This document shows, piece by piece, positions 57,471-64,000 of a stretch of 64,000 nucleotides of DNA. The notes under the pieces were generated by a model. That model worked only from the letters and a program-made list of their open reading frames with translations. It ran no database searches and was not told the DNA's origin. The stretch covers positions 2,480,001 to 2,544,000 of the forward strand of contig NZ_JAUSYK010000001.1 in assembly GCF_030816855.1 (NCBI RefSeq), read 5' to 3'. Position 1 is the first letter of the stretch. Each line of letters begins with the position of its first letter. A program made the translations under genes and the position numbers. The DNA comes from Arthrobacter sp. B3I4. Lineage in GTDB: Bacteria > Actinomycetota > Actinomycetes > Actinomycetales > Micrococcaceae.

Positions 57471-58624
57471 GTGACGTCCTCATCCTCGGCGGCGGGCCCG
57501 TCGGGCTCTTCATGGCCGCGCTGCTGCTGGAGCAGGGAATCAGGGTGCGGGTGCTCGAACAGCGCCATGAACCGGAACAGCACTCCCGGGCCATCGGCAT
57601 CCACCCGCCCGCCCTGGAGGCGCTTGCCCGGGTAGGCGTGGACCAGGAACTCGTCCGCCTGGGCGTTCCGATCCGCCGCGGCGTCGCGCTCAACGGCGGC
57701 AGTACGCTGGCCGGCATGTCCTTCGCGGGCGTCTCCAAGCGGTACCCGTTTGTGCTCTCACTGCCGCAGGGCTGCACGGAAGCGGTGCTCCGGCGGCGGG
57801 TGCAGCAGCTTGACCCGGAGGCCCTTGACCGCGGGGTGCGCGTGACCGGCCTTCAGAACGACGGCCGCCAGGTTTCCGTAGAGGCGCTACGGGACGGACG
57901 TGCGGCCGGATACTCCGCGCCGCTCGTGATCGCAGCCGACGGTGTCCGGTCAGCTGCCCGCGCCGCGCTCGGAGTCCCGCTGCGGGGCAAGGAGTACCCG
58001 GACCGGTATTTGATGGGCGACTTCGCCGACAGCACGGCGTTCGGCCCCGACGCGGCACTGTTCCTGGCCCGTGACGGCATCGTCGAATCGTTCCCCCTGC
58101 CGGGAAAGCTGCGCCGCTGGGTCGTCCGGCTGGGGCCACACGACGCGGACGCGGCCGGCGCCGGGACGAACGGCTCCCCAGCCGACGCCGGGTGGCTGGC
58201 CGGGGAGGTGGAGCGGCGGACCGGAATCGGGATTGATGCCGCCAGCAACAGCATGCTCAGCGGTTTCGGAGTGCGCTCGCGCGTGGTCCGCCGGATGGTC
58301 ACCGGCCGCTGCGTGCTGATCGGCGACGCGGCGCACGAGATCAGCCCGATCGGGGGCCAGGGCATGAACCTGGGCCTGCTCGACGCCCTCGCACTGGCGC
58401 CGCTGGTGCCGGGGCTCATAGCCGGCGGCCGCAGCGGCGTCCCGGCGTTCGAACGGCGCCGGATGCGCCAGGCAGCCCGGGCAGCGCGGCAGTCCGAAAT
58501 CAACATGGCGCTGGGACGGCCGCTGCCGGGAGGGCTGCTGGCCGCCCGCAACGGTGCGGTGGCAGCCGTTGGCGCCGTCCCGGCCGTCAACCGCTTTGCG
58601 GCCCGGCGCTTCACTATGCAGTGA
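57467..58624 (+). CDS. FAD-dependent monooxygenase (PHBH-type) of the PKS cluster
   Basis: 385 residues from GTG 57467 overlapping the methyltransferase stop by four bases. FAD-binding motif VLILGGGPVGLFMAALLLEQG, the DG fingerprint VIAADGVRSAARAALG and the GDAAHEISPIGGQGMNLGLLDA motif are complete. Members hydroxylate aromatic rings. With the PKS and methyltransferase this forms a set like srsABC, which makes methylated, oxidised phenolic lipids or quinones. Confidence 0.9.
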   Translation: MSDVLILGGGPVGLFMAALLLEQGIRVRVLEQRHEPEQHSRAIGIHPPALEALARVGVDQELVRLGVPIRRGVALNGGSTLAGMSFAGVSKRYPFVLSLPQGCTEAVLRRRVQQLDPEALDRGVRVTGLQNDGRQVSVEALRDGRAAGYSAPLVIAADGVRSAARAALGVPLRGKEYPDRYLMGDFADSTAFGPDAALFLARDGIVESFPLPGKLRRWVVRLGPHDADAAGAGTNGSPADAGWLAGEVERRTGIGIDAASNSMLSGFGVRSRVVRRMVTGRCVLIGDAAHEISPIGGQGMNLGLLDALALAPLVPGLIAGGRSGVPAFERRRMRQAARAARQSEINMALGRPLPGGLLAARNGAVAAVGAVPAVNRFAARRFTMQ

Positions 58625-58672
58625 ACGCTTTAGATGCAGTGGGGGGCCGACGGCGGTTGGCGCCGGAACAGC

Positions 58673-59077
58673 CTAGGCCGGCTGGTAGTAGCAGTCGTAG
58701 CTGTGCTGGCTGGTGATCCGGCCGTTCAGGACCTCAAACACCGAGGCGGTGCGTGCCCGGATCTCATCCCCCCTGTCCCAATACGGCAGGTCCATTTCCG
58801 CCGTCGCGGACCACTCGGCCTCAACGACCACCCTGCCGCCCTCGCAGGTGCTCCGCAGGATCTCGAACCGCTGCCCGGAAACAACCTCACCGCTGCGCTC
58901 GGCACCGTCCAGCACTTCCGAACGGTTCCGGGTCGACCCCTGCGGCGCCAGCAGATGGGGTGCTTCCGTCAGCACGAAGTCGCCGGCCAAAAACGGACCC
59001 AGTGCCTCGGCGCCGCCCCCGGTTTCAATGGCCCGCAACAGGCCCAGGACGCATTCAAGGGGTGCGGGGAAGGTCAT
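58673..59077 (-). CDS. SnoaL-like/NTF2-fold protein
   Basis: 134 residues from ATG 59077. NTF2-like sequence: ECVLGLLRAIETGGGAEALGPFLAGDFVLTEAPH, ending RITSQHSYDCYYQPA. It follows the PKS operon convergently but does not share its strand, so a link is uncertain. Its -10 box (TAGTCT) lies 7 nt upstream, so it is leaderless; the upstream frame extension was rejected. Confidence 0.75.
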   Translation of the reverse strand: MTFPAPLECVLGLLRAIETGGGAEALGPFLAGDFVLTEAPHLLAPQGSTRNRSEVLDGAERSGEVVSGQRFEILRSTCEGGRVVVEAEWSATAEMDLPYWDRGDEIRARTASVFEVLNGRITSQHSYDCYYQPA

Positions 59078-59084
59078 GAGCTTC

Positions 59085-59090
59085 AGACTA
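59085..59090 (-). promoter_or_regulatory. -10 box of a leaderless promoter (SnoaL-like gene)
   Basis: TAGTCT on the minus strand, 7 nt before the ATG. Confidence 0.5.
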
Positions 59091-59110
59091 GCGGACGCGA
59101 GGAGGCGGCC

Positions 59111-59116
59111 TAGACT
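59111..59116 (+). promoter_or_regulatory. -10 box of a leaderless promoter (lipoprotein gene)
   Basis: TAGACT, 6 nt (GGCCGC) before the ATG; faces the divergent box of the SnoaL-like gene 21 bp away. Confidence 0.55.
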
Positions 59117-59122
59117 GGCCGC

Positions 59123-60079
59123 ATGGGCAGCGTTCCCCAGCTCCTCCAGCGTGCCGCCACAGTCCTGGCCCTGCTGGCTGCTGCCTCCTGCAGCGCGGCA
59201 CCCGCCGGCACGCCCTCCGCGCGTACGGCACCCGCCGGCGCACCCTCGGCGTCCGCCACCCCCGCCGGGCCGTTGACGGCGGCGATCAACCAGTTCCGCG
59301 ACAACTACAGCAAACAGATCATCGAGATCCAGTTGACCAACACGACGGACAAGACGGTCACGGTGCGGGCAGCGGTGGTCCAAAGCCCGCTGTTCCAGGC
59401 CGGGATCAGCTGGACCTCAGCGGGAGCGGGAACCGAACTGCCGCCGGGCCAGACAAAGAGCCTCCCGGCACTGCTTCCGCCGGCCTCGTGCCCGGGCCCG
59501 CGGCCTGACGCCAGTGAGCCGGCAACCGCAGCTGGGGCAACCGTCAGGATCCAGGTCGCCCCGGAGAGCGGGGCGGAAGAACCCGTCACGGCAGCGGCCG
59601 ACCCGTTCGGCGTCCTCGCCCGCAACCAGGCCGAGCTGTGCCTCGCGCAGGCTGCCGCCGCGGTTGCGGTCTTCCGGTTCAGCCCAGACCTGGAGGTGGC
59701 AGCGGACGGCCGCACCGGCGTCCTCCGCCTGGAAATCATGCCGCGCAACCACGCTGGCGCTGCCGGTGATGGACCCGGTGATGGCAGTGGAAGCCTGACC
59801 ATCGACAGCATCGCCGGAACGACCCTGCTCGAAGAGGACCCCGGCGCGCCCTGGCCCGCCGGCCTCTGGGTGCACTCGACCGGCCCGGCCAGCACCGTGC
59901 GGCTGGGCATCAGGCCTGCGCGCTGCGATCCGCATGCCGTCGCGGAGGACAAGGTCGGCACCCTGATTCCGGTGCGGGTCACGGTCGGCGGAAGGGAAGG
60001 AGTCCTGAAGGTGGACGCCGGGACGCAACTGCGGGGACGTCTTTACAGTTTTGTCACGAGCGCGTGCGGCCGGCAGTAG
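59123..60079 (+). CDS. Secreted lipoprotein of unknown function
   Basis: 318 residues. Signal peptide with lipobox LAAASC near residue 23, then a repeated Thr/Ala/Pro/Gly linker (APAGTPSARTAPAGAPSASA). Two beta-rich parts follow (KQIIEIQLTNTTDKTVTVRAAVV and VRLGIRPARCDPHAVAEDKVGTLIPVRVTVGG), separated by a Cys-containing loop. No recognised domain. Leaderless start. Ends 9 bp before the def gene. Confidence 0.75.
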   Translation: MGSVPQLLQRAATVLALLAAASCSAAPAGTPSARTAPAGAPSASATPAGPLTAAINQFRDNYSKQIIEIQLTNTTDKTVTVRAAVVQSPLFQAGISWTSAGAGTELPPGQTKSLPALLPPASCPGPRPDASEPATAAGATVRIQVAPESGAEEPVTAAADPFGVLARNQAELCLAQAAAAVAVFRFSPDLEVAADGRTGVLRLEIMPRNHAGAAGDGPGDGSGSLTIDSIAGTTLLEEDPGAPWPAGLWVHSTGPASTVRLGIRPARCDPHAVAEDKVGTLIPVRVTVGGREGVLKVDAGTQLRGRLYSFVTSACGRQ

Positions 60080-60082
60080 TCT
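60077..60082 (+). promoter_or_regulatory. -10 box of a leaderless def promoter
   Basis: TAGTCT, 6 nt (GTTCCC) before the ATG; it overlaps the stop of the lipoprotein gene. Confidence 0.5.
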
Positions 60083-60088
60083 GTTCCC

Positions 60089-60814
60089 ATGTCTGTTCCG
60101 ATGTCCGCAGAGACCAGAAACACCGCCCCCCACACCACGTACAGCACCGAGCGCATCCGGGAAACGGTGCACCAGGTCCTGGACTCCGAGGTGCTGCCGC
60201 CCATCGTCCAGGCCGGGCACCCGGTGCTCCGGCACCAGGCGGCGCCGTTCACCGGCCAGCTCGACGACGCCGAACTCGTGCGCTTGATCGACCTGATGCG
60301 CCGGGTCATGCACAAGGCTCCCGGGGTCGGCCTCGCCGCGCCGCAGCTCGGTATCCCGCTGCAGATCGCCGTCCTTGAGGACACGTTCGACGTCGGCCCC
60401 GAGGTTGCCGCGGCCCGCGGCCGCGAACCGCTTCCGTTCTTCGCCATGTTGAATCCGGTATACGAGCCGCTGGGGCCGGGGTATAAGGCGTTCTACGAAG
60501 GCTGCCTCTCGGTGAACGGACTGCAGGCAGTGGTCAGGCGGCCGGAGTCGGTGCGGCTGGAGTACACCGCACCGGACGGTTCGGCCCGGCAGCGGGACTT
60601 CACCGGCTGGCAGGCGCGCATTGTGCAGCACGAGACGGACCACCTGCGCGGCATCCTCTATGTGGACCGCGCGGAGCTGCGCTCGCTCAGCAACAACGCT
60701 GAATACGCGGCACGCTGGGCTCAGCCGGATATCAGCTACGCCCGGCAGGAACTGGGGTTCCTGCCGGGCGCAGCTGCTGATGATTCGGAGCCTGGTACCC
60801 CGAACGCGGGTTAG
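60089..60814 (+). CDS. def: Peptide deformylase
   Basis: 241 residues. The three deformylase motifs are GVGLAAPQLG (79-88), EGCLSV with metal ligand Cys139, and QHETDHLRG with His181, Glu182 and His185. A long N-terminal extension (about 40 residues) and a C-terminal tail are usual for actinobacterial type I PDF variants. It removes the formyl group from nascent proteins. Convergent with the S9 peptidase, 4-bp overlap of ends. Confidence 0.94.
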   Translation: MSVPMSAETRNTAPHTTYSTERIRETVHQVLDSEVLPPIVQAGHPVLRHQAAPFTGQLDDAELVRLIDLMRRVMHKAPGVGLAAPQLGIPLQIAVLEDTFDVGPEVAAARGREPLPFFAMLNPVYEPLGPGYKAFYEGCLSVNGLQAVVRRPESVRLEYTAPDGSARQRDFTGWQARIVQHETDHLRGILYVDRAELRSLSNNAEYAARWAQPDISYARQELGFLPGAAADDSEPGTPNAG

Positions 60815-62889
60815 TCCCGCGGAGCCGGGTTGGCCGCCGTCGGGATGTGCCGGGACCACCACTGCAGGATCTGATCGAAGCGCTGCTTGCGGTGGTGCGG
60901 GGTGCCGGAGCGCGACAGCTCGTGGTTCTCACCCGGGAAAACCAGGAACGCGGCCTCCACGCCCAGCTGCTTGAGGGCAGTGAAATAGCGCTGGCCCTGC
61001 TCCACCGGGCAGCGCAGGTCCTCCTCGCTGTGGATCACGAGGGTGGGTGTGCGCACCTGGTCCACCCGGGCCATCGGGCTTTGCGCCGCCATCTGTTCGG
61101 CCGACCGTCCGGTGTACTCGCCGCCGAAGAACCAGCCGATGTCCGCGGATCCGGTGAAGCTCACCGGGTCCAGGAAACCCCGTTCGACGATCGCTGCCTT
61201 GAACCGGTGGTCCTGGCTGATGGTCCAGGCCGTCAGATAACCGCCGTAGGATCCGCCCATGATGCCCAGGGAGCCGCCGTCGAGTTCCTCGAACTTCTCC
61301 AGCGCCCCGTCGAGGAAGGCCAGGACGTCCTGCATGTCGACGGTGCCCATCCGCTCTTTGATGGTGCGGCCGTGCGCCTGCCCGTAGCCGGCGGACCCGC
61401 GGGGGTTGCACATGAGCACCGCATAACCTGCCGCGGCGTACACCTGCGCCTCGTCGAACAGCGCGCCGGTGAACTGGGCGAATGGGCCCCCGTGGATGTT
61501 GAGCAGCACCGGGTGCGGTCCCTCGCCCTCCGGCTTGACCAGCCAGCCGTGGACCGGGTAACCGTCCCCTGAAGCGAAGGTGAGTTCCTGCGGGAGGAGG
61601 ATCCCGGCCTCGTTCCGCAGCGGCGCTGAGAAGTCGCTCAGCACCCGGAGGCCGCCGCCGGCTTCGAGTACCGCCACGTCGCCCGCGGTTTCCGCGTCGC
61701 TGACGCTCAGCAGCACCGTGCCGTTGCCTTCGGCGGCGCCGGTGACGACCCGCTCCCCTTCGACCAGCAGGCTGCGTTGCCCGTCGGGGCCGAATTCGAG
61801 CAGTTGCACGGCCCCGCGATGGTTGTTCAGCACCAGCGCCCCGTCGTCGCCGCGCAGTTCGATTCCGCCGGTGATGTCGGCAGTTTCGACGTCACTGAGC
61901 AGGAGGGCGTCGCCGCCTTCGGCCGGCAGAACGTAAAGTGCCGTGTTGCGGGCCACGAAGTCCAGGCCCGAGGCGCCCATGTCCTGGGCCGTGAAATACA
62001 GCCACCGGCCGTCGCGGCTTTGGCGCACGCTGGACACCGACTGCCGGCCGGCGTTGCCTGGCGTGACCGGTTCCGGTTCCGCTCCCCCGTCCTCCGGATC
62101 GAGGCGGAGCCGGTAGATGCCGCTGGCAAGGTCGCTATCGCTGCCCTCATGCAGGGCGGCAGTGAAGTACACGGCCCGGCCGTCGGTGCTGTACGTGGCA
62201 CCGTCGTGGTCGGTGGTGCCCGCTGTGAGCTGCCGGGCCGTCGGCAGGCTCCCGGAGTCCTTGCCCGCGCCGCCCTTGCCCGCGCCGCCGGCGCTCTCCG
62301 CCGAGGCGGCCTCCGCCGAGGCGGCCTTCGCCCGGCCGGCCGGGGCGACCGGGGGCTCATCGTCGAGTGCGGGGACCTGGACGACGAACAGCTGGAGCGG
62401 CTTGTCCGCCGTGTAGCCCACACCGTTCATCCGGTACTTGTAATCGGTGATCAGGCGGGCGTCCTCCCCGCCGGCGGAGACGCCGTCGACCGTTCCGTAG
62501 CGGCCCTCTTCCGGTGTCCTGGCACTGAAGACGATGCTTCGGGAGTCCGGCGACCAGGTGAAAGCGCTGACGCCGAGCGGAGCGTCCGTTAACGGGACGG
62601 GCTCACCGCCGGAGGCCTCGACAAGGTGCAGTTGCGGTTTGCCGCCGGCCTTGGCGCGGAGGAAGGCCAGCACCTGGCCGTCGGGGGAAAACCCGGGCGA
62701 GGTGTCGCGGAATCCCCGGGTCAGCCGGCGCGGCCGCAGCGCCGGATCGGTCGGCACGCTCCACAACTGGCCCACGTAGGCGTCGGCGTCGAAATCAGGC
62801 CGGACCACGGACACGACGGCGAGGGAGCCGTCCGGGTGCACAGCGGGGGCTGAAACGGACTTGAGCAGGGGCAAATGTTCAGATTTCAC
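60811..62889 (-). CDS. S9 family prolyl oligopeptidase-type peptidase
   Basis: 692 residues from GTG 62889. N-terminal beta-propeller made of WD40/TolB-like repeats (SPGFSPDGQVLAFLRAK, STDGRAVYFTA), interrupted by an Ala/Ser/Gly-rich insert (AKAASAEAASAESAGGAGKGG). C-terminal alpha/beta hydrolase: Ser in IMGGSYGGYLTAW, Asp in HSEEDLRCPVEQG, His in PGENHELSRSG. It cleaves short peptides, perhaps acylaminoacyl or dipeptidyl substrates. Leaderless start. Confidence 0.92.
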   Translation of the reverse strand: MKSEHLPLLKSVSAPAVHPDGSLAVVSVVRPDFDADAYVGQLWSVPTDPALRPRRLTRGFRDTSPGFSPDGQVLAFLRAKAGGKPQLHLVEASGGEPVPLTDAPLGVSAFTWSPDSRSIVFSARTPEEGRYGTVDGVSAGGEDARLITDYKYRMNGVGYTADKPLQLFVVQVPALDDEPPVAPAGRAKAASAEAASAESAGGAGKGGAGKDSGSLPTARQLTAGTTDHDGATYSTDGRAVYFTAALHEGSDSDLASGIYRLRLDPEDGGAEPEPVTPGNAGRQSVSSVRQSRDGRWLYFTAQDMGASGLDFVARNTALYVLPAEGGDALLLSDVETADITGGIELRGDDGALVLNNHRGAVQLLEFGPDGQRSLLVEGERVVTGAAEGNGTVLLSVSDAETAGDVAVLEAGGGLRVLSDFSAPLRNEAGILLPQELTFASGDGYPVHGWLVKPEGEGPHPVLLNIHGGPFAQFTGALFDEAQVYAAAGYAVLMCNPRGSAGYGQAHGRTIKERMGTVDMQDVLAFLDGALEKFEELDGGSLGIMGGSYGGYLTAWTISQDHRFKAAIVERGFLDPVSFTGSADIGWFFGGEYTGRSAEQMAAQSPMARVDQVRTPTLVIHSEEDLRCPVEQGQRYFTALKQLGVEAAFLVFPGENHELSRSGTPHHRKQRFDQILQWWSRHIPTAANPAPRD

Positions 62890-62896
62890 GATTGCG

Positions 62897-62902
62897 AGCC
62901 TA
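62897..62902 (-). promoter_or_regulatory. -10 box of a leaderless promoter (S9 peptidase)
   Basis: TAGGCT on the minus strand, 7 nt before the GTG. Confidence 0.5.
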
Positions 62903-62987
62903 GCCCCCGCCGCCCAAGAGGTGAAACACATCACACCGGCGTTGCGCGCCGGGCCGCACCGCCGCCGGTGCCCCGGCGTGCCGGCCC

Positions 62988-62993
62988 TACGAT
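62988..62993 (+). promoter_or_regulatory. -10 box of a leaderless promoter (RlmA-like gene)
   Basis: TACGAT, 7 nt before the ATG at 63001. Confidence 0.45.
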
Positions 62994-63000
62994 GGAGACC

Positions 63001-63864
63001 ATGGTCCCCGCTTCGCTCGCCGCCCTCGTGTGCCCCGTCTGCCGGAGCCCGTTCGCGGCAGATAGTACGGGGCGCTCACTTCTCTGCCCGGACGGGCATA
63101 GTTTCGACGCCGCCAAACAGGGCTACTTCAACTTCCTCACCGGAAAAGGAACGGTCTTCGAGGCGGACTCCCCGGACATGGTCGCCGCCCGCTTCGACTT
63201 CCTGTCCGCCGGGCACTACCGGGGACTCGCGGAATCCGTTGCCGACCTCGCCGCCCCGCTTCTGGCAAGACCGGGGGCCGCCGTGCTGGATGCCGGAACC
63301 GGTACCGGACATTACCTCCGCGCCGTGCTGGACCGCGCCCCGGCAGCAGCGGTCGGACTCGACATTTCAAAGTTCGCACTGCGCCGGGCCGCCCGACTGA
63401 ACCCGGAGGCGCTCAACGTTGTCAGCGACGTGTGGCAGCGGCTCCCCCTTCCGAATGACGCTGTGGACGTGATCATGGTGGTTTTCGCGCCGCGCAACGC
63501 CGCCGAGTTCGCCCGGGTGCTGCGTCCCTCCGGCCGGCTCATCGTGGTGACGCCAAGAGAGGGCCACCTGGCTGAGGTCGCCGGACGCACCGGCATGCTC
63601 GGCATCGAACCGGCCAAGGATGAGCGGCTCTCGGCTTCACTGGCCGGGCGGTTCGGGGCGCGGCCGGCGCAGGATGTGGACCTGGCCCTGGACCTGTCGC
63701 CTGCCGACGTCGCCAACCTCGCACTGATGGGACCCGCCGGCCACCACGTGGACCGCGGCGCCCTGGCCGCCCTTGTGGCTTCCCTGCCCGCCCGCACCGC
63801 CGTTGCGGCCCGCTTCCGGATCAGCGTCTTCGAACCGCTCCCGGAGCCGGCCCAGCCGGAATAG
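63001..63864 (+). CDS. rlmA: 23S rRNA (guanine) methyltransferase, RlmA type
   Basis: 287 residues from ATG 63001 (62992 is an in-frame alternative). N-terminal zinc finger Cys11, Cys14, Cys29, His33 (CPVC, CPDGH), then the SAM motif VLDAGTGTGHYLRA, DVIMVVFAPRN and the conserved loop AARFDFLSAGHYRG. The family (RlmA I/II) methylates N1 of G745 or G748 in 23S rRNA; in Gram-positives such enzymes can give tylosin or mycinamicin resistance. Divergent from the S9 peptidase gene. Confidence 0.9.
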   Translation: MVPASLAALVCPVCRSPFAADSTGRSLLCPDGHSFDAAKQGYFNFLTGKGTVFEADSPDMVAARFDFLSAGHYRGLAESVADLAAPLLARPGAAVLDAGTGTGHYLRAVLDRAPAAAVGLDISKFALRRAARLNPEALNVVSDVWQRLPLPNDAVDVIMVVFAPRNAAEFARVLRPSGRLIVVTPREGHLAEVAGRTGMLGIEPAKDERLSASLAGRFGARPAQDVDLALDLSPADVANLALMGPAGHHVDRGALAALVASLPARTAVAARFRISVFEPLPEPAQPE

Positions 63865-64000
63865 GAGCACCTGGCCTAGGTAACGACTTGGCCACTTTCC
63901 CCGCCGGGCGTTCCCGGCCCGCCCTTTGCGGGGCGGTCCGGCCTAGGATGGAACCACGTTACGACGGCGCGCCGCTGCACGCCGGGCAAAACATCCAGGG
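63865..64000 (+). other. Window end: intergenic, possibly the start of a further gene
   Basis: A short hairpin-like GC repeat (CCCGCC-CTTTG-CGGGGCGG region) follows the RlmA gene. An ATG at 63948 opens a frame (MEPRYDGAPLHAGQ) that stays open to the end of the window. A TAGGAT box overlaps it. Too short to judge. Confidence 0.25.

Overview
The window is high-GC, densely coded actinobacterial DNA. The best fit is a chromosome of the Micrococcaceae (Arthrobacter/Pseudarthrobacter type). The evidence is the gene orders phoH-ybeY-corC-era, recO-uppS and ctaCDF / ctaE-qcrCAB, the DUF3043, DUF3054 and DUF2254 proteins, frequent GTG/TTG starts, 4-base ATGA/GTGA overlaps, and many genes that seem to be transcribed without a leader. 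No rRNA, tRNA, CRISPR array or transposase gene was seen.

Layout. 1-13 kb is mostly housekeeping: the end of rsmE, a GerMN lipoprotein, phoH-ybeY-corC-era, an LCP cell-wall ligase, an M13 peptidase, a leucine attenuator with leuA (split by a one-base frameshift), recO and uppS. 13-17 kb is a minus-strand operon of a KstD-like flavoprotein and two paralogous alpha/beta hydrolases. 17-21 kb holds pyrD, a DUF3043 protein, an M20 dipeptidase and an ErpA-type Fe-S carrier. 21-30 kb is the respiratory block: aa3 oxidase ctaCDF on plus and ctaE-qcrCAB on minus, interrupted by HPr and a DasR-like GntR regulator that share an intergenic dre-type operator. 30-36.4 kb holds trpD, a lone RAM-domain protein, DUF3054, an isochorismatase-like hydrolase, a GAF-ANTAR regulator, a small unknown protein, DUF2254 and a PAP2 phosphatase.

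36.5-53 kb looks accessory. It starts near a dif/XerCD-like 28-mer and carries an MFS transporter, a secreted S1C protease, a small membrane protein, a molybdopterin oxidoreductase coupled to a helical His-rich partner, glucose dehydrogenase with aldose epimerase, a MarR regulator, and a tightly coupled plus-strand operon: 4-TM protein, gluconate-2-dehydrogenase subunit-3-like, GMC oxidoreductase, ThDP enzyme, enolase-superfamily dehydratase, ZIP transporter and SnoaL. Six 14-bp palindromes of the form TTGC-N6-GCAA occur between 38.1 and 46.0 kb, all outside genes and five of them in front of these genes. I infer one carbohydrate/redox regulon, with the MarR protein as the candidate regulator. 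This is the most interesting part of the window.

53-64 kb: a UvrA-like ABC protein lies divergent to a three-gene type III polyketide cluster (synthase, methyltransferase, FAD monooxygenase). A SnoaL-like protein, a lipoprotein, peptide deformylase, an S9 oligopeptidase and an RlmA-type rRNA methyltransferase follow.
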